DNA of 64,000 nucleotides from Rugalucina vietnamica (GCA_964017185.1 OZ024883.1:39796395-39860394), one strand, 5' to 3'; positions 1 to 12,516 are shown, numbered from the stretch's first letter. Numbers and translations: made by a program. Notes: generated by a model not told the origin, from the sequence alone.

Positions 1-43
1 TAGCATAAAGTGTATTATAGTATATAAGGATTAAATAAAATCA

Positions 44-191
44 GGCCGAAACGACTCACCAAAATTGGCCGAAACAACCCAGGGCCGAAACGACCCAGGC
101 CGAAACGACCCACGGCCGAAACGACTCAGGCCGAAACGACCCACGGCCGAAACGACTCAAGGCCGAAACGACTCACGGCCGAAACGACCCG
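44..191. repeat. GGCCGAAACGAC minisatellite
   Basis: About nine head-to-tail units of GGCCGAAACGACYCA, 14-22 bases each; the first two are the most diverged. No coding content. The repeat ends abruptly at GTTACC, and 192-500 shows nothing I can assign. Confidence 0.9.
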
Positions 192-499
192 TTACCTGAC
201 TGGACCGCTTATTTTCATTGGTCAATCAGGTCTGATGCAATCAGATTTTACTTTTGGTTTGAATGCTGGTTATCCGTTTTCGCTGTTTTCAAATGTACGC
301 CCGGAATCCAGTCACATCCAGTTCCAACTTCCGGCCAAGTCAGTGCGGTAGCGATGAGAATCATTGTTAAACAGCCAATTTTCTGGCTATGTAATGGAAT
401 ATTTAAATGCTTTCTGCGTCAGTTTGAAGCGTAATGACTCCTGGACATGCTGATATGTATGTAAGATTCTTGTAATTTTTTTTTTCTTGTTACTCCCAT

Positions 500-825
500 C
501 AATCAATTTCTGATTATTCTTGGGAGGTGTACATTGTACACTCCAGTGTGTTTGCAGGATGAGCCTACATGCATGAGGATAGAACCTGTGTAGGGATCTT
601 TAACCTGTACAGGTGATGACTGTCCCTGCACAGGGGGCCTCCAGTTCATGTCCCGATCCGAAGGATGGCACACTGTATCATGTCATTCCTGCAAGTGACA
701 CTAAAGGAAGCGTGTTCAGACCAACAAATTTTCTTGCCGCTGGCGGGGATCGAACCTGGGACCTCTAGCACAAGAAGCCAGTGCCCTAACCACTCGGCTA
801 TGTCGCTTCCACCATTCAAGTTACG
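500..825 (-). repeat. tRNA-derived SINE (minus strand)
   Basis: Read on the minus strand, the head (about 825-745) carries a pol III A box (TAGCCGAGTGG) and B box (GGTTCGATCC) at tRNA spacing. A ~250-base body without coding content follows. The head does not fold as an intact tRNA. Body limits are estimated because only one copy is present here. Confidence 0.65.
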
Positions 826-1351
826 GATTAGTGAACCAGTTTGTCTTTTCAAAGTGACGGGTGAGTATTTGGAAAAGCGAAGTTGTTTATTTTGTGTTTT
901 TTCTTTACATTAGTGATTGCCTATCAGTTTTTCTAATGCTTTCTATGTATTCTAGACATGTTTTTCTAATTGTATAATGTCAGGACTAATGCAGAAAAAA
1001 TGAAGAAAAGAAAATACAAGTATGTGTTGTTTTTTTTTAAAAATAGAAGTATAAGCTTTTTGAAAAATCTAAACAGTAACCCCAAGTATCTGTGATATAA
1101 GCCCCACCGCCAAGGGAACAAACTGGAGGTCAAAACTTTCCCTTTTGCCCTGCCCAGGTCTGGATAAACTCGGAAAATCGCGATCGAAATTATCGTGCAG
1201 ATGCGCAACGGCGCCATGTATTTACCGGCAGTACAGAAGGTTCCATATTTCAATAGAAATGAGACATTTTTATCGTGGTTCTGCGCGATAGAAAGCTTAT
1301 ACGATTGCTATCCTTCTATATATCTATCTATAGATACTGCGACACCCTCAT

Positions 1352-1779
1352 CAGGGTTCCTACGGGCACTGGAACACATGGAAAATTGCTAAAAAGATTC
1401 CATGCATGGAAATATCATGGAATTTGAAAAATGATTAAATATCATGGATAAATCATGGAATTTTGTTATGAAATGCCAGTTTTGATGTCTTTGGGATTCA
1501 TTTTTTCCTCGCTCGCTTCGCTTGATCAATGAATATTGATAAATAGTTATGCTTTTCAAAAGGGCATTCAAACTAATTTGTCTTCATCAGAAAAACAGAT
1601 ATTACCTTGAAGTAAGCTACTTTTGCTATATAATTATCCATCCTTGCCTTTTAAAAGGTGTTATGTGACAAAAAATAAACAAATAAACAGACAAATAAGT
1701 CCTGGAAATTTAACTCCCATCATGGAATTATCATGGAACAGTCATGGAATTATATTTGATAATTTGTGTGGGAACCCTG
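1352..1779. mobile_element. hAT-like MITE, 428 bp
   Basis: The ends are inverted repeats CAGGGTTCCYAC. The six bases CCTCAT sit directly outside both ends (1346-1351 and 1780-1785), as a target-site duplication would. The interior repeats ATCATGGAA-type words and encodes nothing. The 5'-CAGGG end suits the hAT superfamily, although hAT normally duplicates 8 bp, so superfamily is inference. Confidence 0.7.
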
Positions 1780-1961
1780 CCTCATTACTGAGTATTATGC
1801 GCGGCAGGGCTGCCTGAGGTGGAGGAAAGCCAGGTCACATCTCTGCTTCCTGGAATGTGCCTGTGAAACCACCGCGTTGGGAAGGCGACAGCCAGGCCAC
1901 ATACGTTTCGTCGGGTATTTGATTAATTTCTTTTGTATTTCTGTACAGAATATATTTGTCC

Positions 1962-2052
1962 AAGCCGTGATTCGAACCCTCAACCTAGGGAATAGGTATG
2001 TAGCAGCTCAGAAATTGCTGTACAAAACCACTGAGCTATTCGGATGCCTGGT
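1962..2052 (-). repeat. tRNA-like SINE head (minus strand)
   Basis: On the minus strand an A box (TAGCTCAGTGG) is followed about 50 bases later by a B box (GGGTTCGAATC). The spacing is longer than in a tRNA and no cloverleaf forms, so this is a tRNA-derived repeat, not a tRNA gene. Confidence 0.5.
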
Positions 2053-2839
2053 TTTCAACGAATCGGCTTGGCTTTTTTCGGATGTGATCAGACCATGTAG
2101 AGGGAAACTACAGAAGTACAGACGAAAATTTTGCAAAACGAACAAGGATTTTAACCATCTGCCGACAGCATCACAGAATTTTTCTACGAACCAATTTTTA
2201 CACCATTTTGATCTCTGATCTTTGAAAGAGTTTCAGATAGTAAAATATCTGTTTGTAATCTTTTATTTCTGGGTTGTAATCTTTTTTGAAGAGGGGGACC
2301 TTACAGCTGGAGTCCACACCTCAAGTATCGAAGATTGCGCATATGCGTGATCAGCCATTTCCAATTCGTTTCATTATTTAGTCTCAATTCCTTTCATTAT
2401 TTAGTCAGAATTATTGGTTTGGAGTGATTCCCCTTGATATGGAGAATTAAATGTCGCATATATGCTCGATAATTTAGATCACGATTTTCCGAGATGAGCC
2501 AGACCTGCTGCCCTTTGCAATAGAAAATCTCTCTTGGGGAAGGTTCAAAGCCCTGTCATTTCCTCTGAAGTGTGGGGATACTCCAAGTTCTAACTGTTAT
2601 TGCCCCACATTTTACCTAGCTAACCCCCACCCTTCCCCATGGGGATAGACTTAGGGCTGCATTGATAACAACTCAGGCTCGGATATTCACAGTACAGGCG
2701 TCAATGAACCTGTTTATTGTATGGCCTTCCGCATATTCACAAATTTCGCAAACCTTCAAAGAAAAGATATCACAAGGAAAGGCGCCTAGGCTGAGGCATA
2801 CATGTGATACTCTTGAGAAGCCAAAGAGGGAGATTTCTT

Positions 2840-2985
2840 TTTCCAAATACAGAGAATGATTAAACAAAGAAGAAATTTATTGATTTGAAATAGGGAGATG
2901 TTAAGATATATAGGGAAATTCTGAAATTCAAAATAGGAAAATTTTGTCAAAAATAGGGAGATCCCTCGGAAATAGGGAGGTATCG
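2840..2985. repeat. Degenerate AATAGGGAGAT repeat
   Basis: Five or so variants of AAATAGGGAGAT recur at 20-35-base spacing. Low information and no coding content. Confidence 0.5.
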
Positions 2986-2993
2986 CATGTATG

Positions 2994-3064
2994 GGCTGTG
3001 GATTGAACCCAGGGCCTCTGGGACTGCAGTCAACCACTCTACCCCTGCGCCAATCTGCTCCTGC
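2994..3064 (-). repeat. tRNA-like SINE head (minus strand)
   Basis: On the minus strand the sequence has TGGCGCAGGGGTAGAG (A-box region) and GGTTCAATCC (B box), about 72 bases overall. The acceptor arms do not pair, so I call it a tRNA-derived repeat or pseudogene. Confidence 0.5.
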
Positions 3065-3684
3065 TGTACATGTAGATTTTTCTTGCCTTTTCAATACAAA
3101 AACATTTTTTTAAATCCGTACCCTGTATTTCTTCAACAATACATGTATTTATGACAGATTGTTAGCGTTAAATTTGATACATTTGAATCAGAATTTCTTT
3201 ATTTGGATTGTCATGGTATCCTTGGACAGACGTCCAGTGAGTTCACCATTTTTACATTATTGTTCCCATTTACCCTCTATACAGGTGTTGTTTTTTTTTA
3301 ACCCTAAAATTTGCCATTATACATATACCCCGAAAATTTGCATACAGGCCTATACACAGGGGTGTAAAACTAAGAAAAGTAAGCCAGTCTACCCTCAAAT
3401 TCAAAATTCAGTGGGAACCCTCGACATTTGACTCATTTGCATGAAGTACATAAATGTTTATCCCCAGCAGTTTGTGTCCTTGTGAATGTCTCTCTACTGT
3501 CATACAACCTGTGACACTCACAAATTTCTCACTACTGTCATGACAATTGCAAAGTTAGGCGGAAATTTGGTAAGAAAAATGTTGTATACTTTAAACTTCC
3601 ATTCAGTGAGGCTGAAACATGAAAATTGCAGATCTGTAATTCTAAATTTTGTTGCCAATGTGTTGCTAAGTAGTTGCTAACTAG

Positions 3685-5427
3685 GGGCGCGTTCCTTTAC
3701 CGGAATGGACCGGAATGGACTACCGGAATGGACATTATGCTTTGGCTTTAGGGCCTTTAGATGTATTTTATTTGCATAAAATGTACTTCTGTAGTCATAT
3801 GAGTAGTTTGCATCCGATAAAATTCATCTCAGTATAGCAAAATTGACTTTCCAAGATGGTTAGGGTAGCTCAGCGGTGGGGTCCGGGATAGGGCCATTGT
3901 TCAGAGGTTTCCTTTATTGAAATATATAGAGATCACCAGTGGTTGTTCTGTAGCAAACATGTGGATATATAGAAGTTGTGCTGGCACTGTGACTGGAAAC
4001 TACATAACCATATATGAGCACCTTCCCTAGGCAACCCGACCGTACGGAACACAATGTAACTGTACTTAAACCACATGATTCTCGAACTAATCGCTCTATG
4101 TATACAGCTCGGTTTCAAAAATAACATGCCCCTGCAATGTCGCAAAATAAATTGACCTCTTCACCTTCATTGCATCAACCATTGCTTGATGACTGTTGGC
4201 CTGGTTCGAATGAAACTTCTACATTTTGTGCATATGTATATGTGTGTTGATGTGGTATTAATTTTTTATTGATCATGAGCAGTCCGATTGGACAGGAAGC
4301 TGCCTTTGGCGTATACCAAAATTATGACAGATTGAAAGTCAAGTTTTCAAGTTTGGGCAATTGCTTTGATGTATGTACTATGAATATTGCCACTTTCTGA
4401 CCTGAATGCTATTCATGGACATCTATTCTAAATATAATAAAACTTGCACCACATTCGTTTTACATTTTAAGTACTGAAATAATGATTAAATAGACGCTAA
4501 TCCTTTCATTACAGGCGTGTGTTAAGGAAGCAAAACTGCTTTTACTGTCCATTTACATCTTACTGTGTTCTCTTGCCTGATATTTGTTTCGTTGGAGTTT
4601 CCCTGGGATGATTTCTTATATAAACCGTCTTGATAAGATGACCAGTCACAGTATTTCAATCAAATATATTCCCATACCAACAAATGTCTTTGATTAATAT
4701 ATTATGTTTAAGAAAATTATTACATAACTTAAACATTGCCATACTGATGATAGGCATGTGCGCATTGCATGAGACACAATTCTATAGAAACTATCTATAA
4801 ATAATCATTTCAATTATTACTGCTATTCTGGGATGCAAATTTATAAAATTGGATAACTTTGAAGAGATTTTTGTGCTGAAAACATACATTTGCAAGGTAC
4901 TTGTATACAAGGTAGTTGGTACATTAAACTTCCACTTTCTGATTCTGTACTTTTTCGAGTGTGGTGCAAGTTTTGAGATGTCACAAATAGGTGTCAACGC
5001 ATAGCATGCAGGTTATATAGTGGCAATATTCACAGTACGTACATTATAGCAACCGCCTAAATTTTAAAACTTGACTTTAAATCTGTCACAATTTTGGTAT
5101 ATGCCAAAGGTAGCTTCCTGTCTGATCGGACTGCTCATGATCAATATAAATTTAATACCAGATCAAAACACATAAGCATATGCATAAACTGTAGAAGTTT
5201 CATTTGTACCAGGTTAATAGCCATCCAGCAATGGTCGATGCAATGAAGGTGAAGAGGTCAATTTATTTTGCGACATTGCAGGGGTATGTTATTTTTGAAA
5301 CAAAGCTGTATATTCTATGCCAATTTGTCCTCAAAAACCAAATGAAAAGTACTCAATGACACATATAAATGTCCATTCCGGTAGTCCATTCCGGTAATCA
5401 GGTCCATTCCAGTAAAGGAACGCACCG
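3685..5427. mobile_element. Fold-back DNA transposon, 1.74 kb, 9-bp TSD
   Basis: Both ends carry about 50 bp of inverted repeat built from the word ACCGGAATGGAC; the outermost bases read CGCGTTCCTTTAC and its complement. The nine bases GCTAACTAG lie directly outside each end (3676-3684 and 5428-5436). A second long inverted repeat lies inside: about 4090-4463 pairs imperfectly with 4957-5335, around a ~490-bp centre. No transposase frame. The 9-bp duplication and long nested inverted repeats fit Mutator-like or fold-back elements; superfamily is inference. Confidence 0.85.
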
Positions 5428-5436
5428 GCTAACTAG

Positions 5437-6245
5437 TCACAATAGCAATTTCTTTTTCAGGTTCTCAGGTTGAGGAATGGGTTGAGGTGGCCCATACAGA
5501 ACTAGGAGTCTACTCCATCATCATTTTGTTAACAAAGTGTGGAAACTGATGTGACCAGCTAACAGTATGCATAGAAAAAAAACCTGTAGAACTACGCAGT
5601 AATTAGGTTGGTAGCTAGATATATGATAATATTTGTTCTAATTAGCACACATGCTCCAATAAGTGCACACCCTGGTCATTTCCGAAACACCCTAGACATG
5701 CATAAGCGCACCCTGCGTGACTAACATATTGATATTTTTATTCAAACTTCAACATTTAAAGTGTATTTATGTTAACCTCACAAACATGCATTCTTTTTAC
5801 CTGGTGATGAAATATGTTCAAGTTGTATGCTTGTATCAGTTTGCTGTAAATTGTGAGCAGAATAAATTTCAAACACAACTGAGTTGAGAGGAAACCATTT
5901 GTACAATATCTAGGTCTGTTATCAACTGATGTTCTATTTCAGATATGGTTTGTGGTGGTGCTTGACCTTTCAACTTCATTTGTGTTGAATTTCGCTGATA
6001 GATCGGGTGGAGTCGGGAGAGGACAATGACAGACATGGTAGAGTGTGTCCTAGGGTGGCTTGAAGATCCTCCAGCTAGTTGAGGTTAATTTCTAGATGAC
6101 AAGATCTTCATTACTAGTAGAAATTCTTCAAGCGTGAATGACATTTGATCTGTCATTTGAGGTACAAATGCTTCAGCAATGTTCTCAAAAACAGAAATAT
6201 AAAAAAAAAATGATACTACTTGAATCAACAGATATATGTTGCAAT
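5437..6245. other. Unassigned non-coding stretch
   Basis: AT-rich, no open frame with recognisable content, no repeat shared with the rest of the window that I could see. Confidence 0.5.
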
Positions 6246-7117
6246 TATTATACCCCCGGCATTTATGCCGACGGGTATATAGTTTTCGCTTTTCCGTTCG
6301 TCCGTTCGTATGTTCGTTAGTTCATTTCTTCGTTCGTAATTCCGGAACGTTCGTAGAATTTATGTCAAAGTTTCTCTAGAGGTGTATATCTCATGAACCA
6401 ATGGTCAGAAACTATTCATATTTGGACCATAGGTACCCTATAGGGTTTGCTTTGTTTCTGTGAGTTTGGACCCTGGGTCCATGCCTGGGGGTGGGGCTAG
6501 AGGTCAAAATCTAGGTCACCTTTACTTTGGGTCAAAGTTTTGGTTTAAGTTTCACTGGTGGTGTATATCTCATGAACCAATGATCAGAAACCATTCATAT
6601 TTTAAATATAGGTACCCTATAGGGTTTGCTTTGTTTCTGTTAGTTCGGACCTTGGGTCCATGCCCGGGGGTGGGGCTAGAGGTCAAAATCTAGGTCACCT
6701 TGAAAATGTGCAATTTTCATAGTGTTTTTTCATCTCTAAGTTCATATCTTAACAAATACTTATAGGAATGTATTCCTGTTTGGATCATAGATACCCTTTA
6801 GGGTTGAATTAAATTACATGGCACCAAACTCTAGGGGTGGGGCTCGAGGTCAAAATCTAGGACACATAAAATACAGTAGTTACCAAGATTAATATTCTGT
6901 GTGTCTATATCTTGACAACCATGTATTAGAAAACTTTCATGCTTACAACACAACATAGGTACCACATAAGGGCTAAGCCCATTGGTCCATGCATGGGGTG
7001 GGGGTGGGACCTGAGGTCAAGATCTAGGACTTTTTTTTTTTTTTTTAAGAATGACATTCTACTTTCATTTTTTATTTTACTTCAAGGGTACTGTCTTTCA
7101 TTGGTGATGTGAGGTTC

Positions 7118-7834
7118 CAGTGTTCCTTTTCACCTTTTTGGGAATGGGGGCGGGGCCCTTGCAATTGGGAAAAATTACGCGCGAAATGACCAAATTGGGA
7201 TAAAGTCGCGGCGTAAAATTCTTTAAGTGATTCCTTGTTTAATTTGATAACATAGATAAATTATCTCTTTATGTAGCAACACTGAGTTAAAATGGCACCA
7301 ATAAACTTACTTTTTCTCAAAATATTTATATTTATTTTTCCATAAGTCAGTACTTGTAAAATTATTTTTTCTAAAAGTCAATACTTGTAGAATAATATTC
7401 TGTGGATGTGAAGAGTCAAGTTCATATGAATTCCAGTGCATAATTGGTGTTTGGATGCTTTTTCATTCAACCTAACACATGTCTGACCTAGATTTCTTTT
7501 TGTGTTGATTACTAGTGCTGTCCAAAATTAGGCACAAAGTCGGAAGATATGCTCTACAATTAGGTGAAATTGGAGCAGCCAAAACTGATTATAATGAGGG
7601 ATTTTACACTCATCATGTTTAAAATACATTGGATTTGATATCTGAGGAAGTTAGACAACAATTACTTAAAGTATTAACTTCAACAAAGGTAAAAGTATAA
7701 TAGTCATTAGTTTTCGTGGCAAACAAACTTTCAAGTTCTGATTTTTTTAAATTTTTGATTGGGAATTTTTCTGGGTCAATTGGGAAAAATGGTGGCCGAA
7801 TTTCGGCCCCAAAATTGCCTGAAAAGGAACACTG
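7118..7834. mobile_element. Nested 717-bp TIR element, 5-bp TSD
   Basis: Terminal inverted repeats CAGTGTTCCTTTTCA at both ends. GGTTC flanks each end (7113-7117 and 7835-7839). The related uninterrupted sequence near 18316 reads across the site, which confirms the boundaries. AATTGGGAAAAAT recurs near both termini. A short decayed frame near 7515-7695 reads like protein but has a stop after 34 codons. CAGTG ends suit hAT, while the 5-bp duplication does not; superfamily open. Confidence 0.8.
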
Positions 7835-8286
7835 GGTTCAATGTGAGGGGTGAGCATGTGCCGGGTTGTTTAGGTAGGGGGTGGGGAAGGGGGCTTGGTG
7901 GTTTCTACAATGTGTTAAACATGGGTAGGTCGCCGGTTTTCCGTGTTTTTGGCCCGATTTGGCGTTTTCACTCTCAGATTTGACTGTGGCCACAGCCTTT
8001 AACAACGATGAAACTTTGAGAGTACAACAGTATTGCAATATGTTTTAGGTTTGTTCAGGTCTCGTTGTTGTTATTGCCTGTGACCATGGTTAAAAATAAA
8101 CTTTTCTTCTCTTTTTGTCTTCCAAAACGTCCAAGGATGAGCGCGCCATTGAACGACGACGTCATCGAATCGGGGCACGTAGTATGACGTCATTCAATTA
8201 AGCGCACCTTGCGGAACCGATAATTGATTGTGCTTTAATAAGATTTGTTGTGTGCAAGTGCTCGCTGAGAGAAAAACAAAGGAAGT

Positions 8287-8373
8287 GGCTACTGACAGCC
8301 GGCTGTCAATAGCGAAAGTTCGCTACTGACAGCCGGCTGTCAATAGCGAAAGTTCGCTACTGACAGCCAGCTA
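8287..8373. repeat. 34-bp palindrome cluster 1
   Basis: Two full units plus a half of the perfect palindrome GGCTGTCAATAGCGAA / TTCGCTATTGACAGCC, joined head to tail. Each unit could form a 14-16-bp stem. The flank CCAGCTATATATTTCT is shared with cluster 2. Confidence 0.85.
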
Positions 8374-8868
8374 TATATTTCTTTATATTTGTGGGTTTCT
8401 AACAGGTGACTTATCTTTTATAGTGTAAGATAAATGAATGGCATAAATCATATGACCATAGGTTCATCACATGTATCCTTTAAATATATATTTTGTAAGT
8501 ATGTTTGGGATTTGGGCCAGAAGTCAGACTTTCAAAAAACATTAAAATTTGTGGTACATGTAATAACTAAATTAATGTTTTTCTTTTCAAGTTGTCCATA
8601 TTCTGACAGCCCCTTTGTGACTCATAAGCCATTCCTTAAGCTATAAGTACCTTTAAGGGTAGATTTCATTCAATGGCATGGAGCTTTAGTTTAGGGTCCA
8701 TACCTGAATAGAAATAGAGATCAAAATAATCCAAGATCTTTTAAATATAACACTTTCTTCATAACATTTCCATGTCAGATCACATCTTGTTATACTGTCA
8801 GTAACTCTAGTATGGCACATAGATGACTTTAAGTGATTGATAAACCAATTTGATAAACAACTAGGTGA

Positions 8869-8943
8869 GCTGGCTGTCCTTAGCGAAAGTTCGCTATGGA
8901 CAGCCGGCTGTCGATAGCGAAAGTTCGCTATTGACAGCCAGCT
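8869..8943. repeat. 34-bp palindrome cluster 2
   Basis: Two units. In the first the stem has changed on both arms (GTCCTTAGCG against CGCTATGGAC), which keeps one altered base pair intact. Flanks match cluster 1 on the right. Confidence 0.85.
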
Positions 8944-9330
8944 ATATATTTCTGATTTAATTTATTTCTGTTGGTTTCTGATATGGATTTAGATTTAATG
9001 TCAATATTGTCAGACAAATGAATAACATTAAAGCCTTATGATTCTAGCTTATAGTCTATGACATGATGCCAAATGGTACATACCTGGGGTAGGGCTAGAG
9101 ATAAAAATAATCTGAAATATCTTTTGAACATGGTACTCTCTTCATATTAATGTTTCTTAAAGTCCATCTTTTGACAACTGCATACATTTTACTTGGAAAA
9201 AGTAGGCTACATATAGGGCTTGTATTCTGTATATGCCATCAAATCCAAGGGACTAGTCTTTTGATCTGGAAATGGGATTATGTGACTGGGACAAAAGGCC
9301 AAAATCTAGATCTTAAAAATTCTAAATCAA

Positions 9331-10202
9331 TACGGTCCTGAAGTCATTTATTCTTGTACCATTTGTACCTGTATCATGTCAGACTTGAACTCCAGGGTTT
9401 AAATGATGCCTGAGGTGAGTTGAATCATCCAGACTAGGATAAACAGGGGTCATGGCTAAGTCCACACACATTTAGGTCTTACTGGGGAATAATTCATACC
9501 GGGGATAACACTTATTGGGAATGAAATAAATATCAGATCTTGGAAAAATCTCCAAAATGTAAAATTCCTGCAGATTTTGTGTGCTTTGTATTTAACAAAA
9601 ACATGATAATTTAAACATTTATATCTGCTTGGAAGCAAAAAAATCATCAAAATTACAGATTTCTTCATAAATTGGATACAAAATGTTGTATAATTTTCAT
9701 GTCGGATCATTCTGACTATGATCTCGATTTGAAAACTACTTCATTCAGACATTTATTTATAAAATGGAGGAATACTGAGACAGATTAAAATGGTAATAAA
9801 CTTGCAGGAAATAGATAAAAGTTTATCTTGTTGAATACAATTTGAAATTTTGTCCATGACTCAGTGCTGTACACATGTTCATAACATCATGTTTCTACAA
9901 CTTTTTCAGAATAAACTGCTGGTAATCTAATGAATAAATAAATTTGTATATAAATAAATGACTTTATAAATCTTGAACACTTCAATTATAAATGTGATAA
10001 CAATATATTGGTGCAGCTCTGACAGAATATTTTATATTTTGATAATGAAAATAATAAATACTGAATTTCAAGTTATTCACTTTCCTTGTGATGTGTTTGA
10101 CTCCCATGGGGTTGATTGTTACTAGGATTTATGAAGCAATTTCATTTTAGATATAAATATAGAGAAATAAACTTATGCACATTAATTTATATGAAAATGT
10201 GT
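9331..10202. other. Unassigned AT-rich stretch
   Basis: No gene, RNA or repeat boundary that I can support; possibly the decayed tail of the repeat to the left. Confidence 0.4.
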
Positions 10203-10294
10203 AGCTGGCTGTCAATAGCGAACATTCGCTATTGACAGCCAGCTGTCAGTAGCGAACTTTCGCTATTGACAGCCGGCTGTCAGTAGCGATCGCC
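10203..10294. repeat. 34-bp palindrome cluster 3
   Basis: Two and a half units of the GGCTGTCARTAGCGAA palindrome, ending in AGTAGCGATCGCC. Left flank ATATGAAAATRWGTAGCTGG is shared with cluster 4. Confidence 0.85.
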
Positions 10295-10332
10295 TAAATT
10301 TATTTGTCTCTTATACAAACTACTAGGTGAGC

Positions 10333-10362
10333 TAATAAATAAATAAATAAATAAATAAATAA
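10333..10362. repeat. (AAAT)n microsatellite
   Basis: Seven consecutive AAAT/AATA units. Confidence 0.9.
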
Positions 10363-10593
10363 GCTTCAATTATAAATCTGTGATAGCAAAATACACTGTA
10401 CTGCTCAATCTATTTTATTTTGACTTAATATGAAACAAGAAATACCTTTTGGGAAAAAATAACTTACTCACATTCCCTGTTACGGCCCAAAGATTTATAA
10501 AACCATCTACATGTTGTACTACTAATATAAAGATTAGATTTAAACTTTTGCTTATAAAATAACCTTTAAAATAATGAATATATATGAAAATAA

Positions 10594-10686
10594 GTAGCTG
10601 GCTGTCAATAGCGAACTTTCGCTATTGACAGCCGGCTGTCAGTAGCGAAAGTTCGCTATTGACAGCCGGCTGTCAATAGCGATCGC
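10594..10686. repeat. 34-bp palindrome cluster 4
   Basis: Two and a half units, same architecture and terminal GCGATCGCC as cluster 3. Confidence 0.85.
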
Positions 10687-10689
10687 CAA

Positions 10690-11615
10690 AAACAAACAGA
10701 AACAAGCAAACAAACTTACATACTGGACAAGACATGCTGAATTTGATTATGACCTGACTTCAAATAGCTAAAATTATGAAACCAAGTTTACGGGTGCTCC
10801 TGTTGGAAACATTTTGAAGCCCTATATTATTTGTGACTGATTGATGCACACACACATGTATTCCCAAAAACACGCAGTTCCGTCTTAACACTCACGAAAT
10901 TATGTTATCTACATGTGGTATTTTAAAAATCTTACATTACGGTGCTGGCTTCTTCCGTTGAATGCGCATTGTCAACAGAGATGTGCTTAGTTAAAGAAAA
11001 AAAATTCATACTACGGCAGGATGGTCTTCATCATAATCTTTATCGCTGCAGGTCACGTTCTTAATTCATGTCACTGACGGAAATGTCGTTGCATTGTAAA
11101 AGAGTAGGCAAGAAGTCTGTACTTCTAGTTCGCTTTTTAACACGAATAACGTGCTACACTCAGCTCCGCCTCAATTTTATGTGTATTTTTAGTATTGAAA
11201 GAGTAAAAACAATGTTGAAAGTTGTATTATTTAACGTAAAATTGCTGAGATGTTTAAACTTTCACAAAAAAGATCGGTAATGATTTTGCCATCTGAGTAG
11301 TTTCCCTTTGCTTTTCGCATATGGCAAGATCTAGTTTTTTTATCCAAATGACAAAACTCGACAAGGCGTACGTGATCGTCTAAACCTTATTTGAGCCACA
11401 ACGTAGCAGGGAATAATATATTAACTGCATCACAAATGCGTTAAAACAAAGCCTGTGTTGAGCCAGGGCATCTGCGCATTTTCACCAAAATATCGCCCGA
11501 GTAAGCCTAGCAACCGAAATCATAACGGTTTATCTTCCATTCCTTGCAATTTTAAAAGCACTAGATGGTACAGGCTTATGCAGTATCGTCTGTATATTCG
11601 TACTTCTACGTCTCT
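10690..11615. other. Unassigned non-coding stretch
   Basis: Nothing recognisable on either strand; short open frames here look random. Confidence 0.4.
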
Positions 11616-11624
11616 GTCTATTGA

Positions 11625-11795
11625 TTGGTTGTTATGGTATTGTAGTGTTTTACATTCCACTCAATGGCCATGGTCATATAGAGACGGGACCTCGGTTTAA
11701 AGTCTCATCCCGGTAAGAAAAGTTCGGAATCGAACTCACGATGTCAGCTGTGCACTTGACGATTAGCTTAAAACACTATGTCACGGAGGCTTCGT
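11625..11795 (-). repeat. SINE family 2, copy 1 (minus strand)
   Basis: On the minus strand the head (about 11795-11718) contains a B box (GAGTTCGATTCC). The body contains AGACGGGACCTCGGTTTAA and matches the copy at 27785-27950 over about 100 bases at an estimated 70%. Confidence 0.6.
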
Positions 11796-12319
11796 TCTCT
11801 GTCTGTGTGTAAGTCTACACACGGCCTTCCACTTTGATAATTCGGCAAAATGGACAACAATAGCCTTCGTTCCCAAGGCTTAAAAGTTCCGACGCAATGG
11901 TCTTGTATACATTATTTCCAAGCTAAAACGGTCGCTTGTACTCAACTCATTAGTGTACTGGGTATACAAACCAACCCGATACCAACCATATATCACAGGA
12001 AATCAAGGAGAATCGGCTTCTCTGGAGTTGACAGTTTACACGGAAACATATTGTAGCTATCTGAGACTGTTATTACCTAACTAAGGCTTCAAGTGCCAGA
12101 GAGAGAGTATGGGTCGTCCAGATATGATTCCAATACAGACAATAGATAAACAAAGTCGGGTGAAGATATGGGCCCCGTCCACTGGCACGTTAAGAAATAG
12201 ATCGACTGCTTGTGCCTCCAGACAAAGCTTCTACGCTTTGACTGACCATCTGATTACACATTACTGGTTAAACGCTCAGGTCTGAGCCTACCCAGGAAAA
12301 GTGGTTCAAGTCAAAATCA

Positions 12320-12450
12320 CCCATACATACAAACCATATGGGCCTAATTGGGCGGTTATATTTGAACACTTTTTGGATGCCATGGGTAAATGTCCTATAA
12401 AATGTGGGCAACATCTCGAAATGACCAAAGCTGTTGGAACGCTAAACCAC
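12320..12450. repeat. Diverged dispersed repeat, copy 1
   Basis: Matches 13092-13222 in the same orientation (shared GGTGGTTATATTT-like, CCTATAAAATG-like and CATAGCTGTTG-like words). No coding content; ends not resolved. Confidence 0.45.
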
Positions 12451-12457
12451 AAAAACA

Positions 12458-12514
<57 letters not shown>

Positions 12515-12516
12515 AA
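12458..12516. repeat. (GAAA)n microsatellite
   Basis: About 14 GAAA units. Open frames through it on both strands are artefacts of the repeat. Confidence 0.95.

Larger units (their letters stand above)
6246..9330 (+). repeat. TATACCCCCGGC-headed repeat with degenerate ~170-bp units
   Basis: Starts with a short hairpin (CGGCATTTATGCCG). Successive units follow, each with a version of CATGAACCAATGGTCAGAAA, then TAGGTACCCTATAGGG, then GTGGGGCTAGAGGTCAAAAT. The first two units (about 6361-6690) are close to each other; later ones to ~9330 decay progressively. The block is split by a 717-bp insertion at 7118-7834 and by palindrome clusters. A copy of the far end lies at 18275-18413 and ends CCGGGGGTATA, the inverse of this head, so the family probably has terminal inverted repeats. 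Confidence 0.6.
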
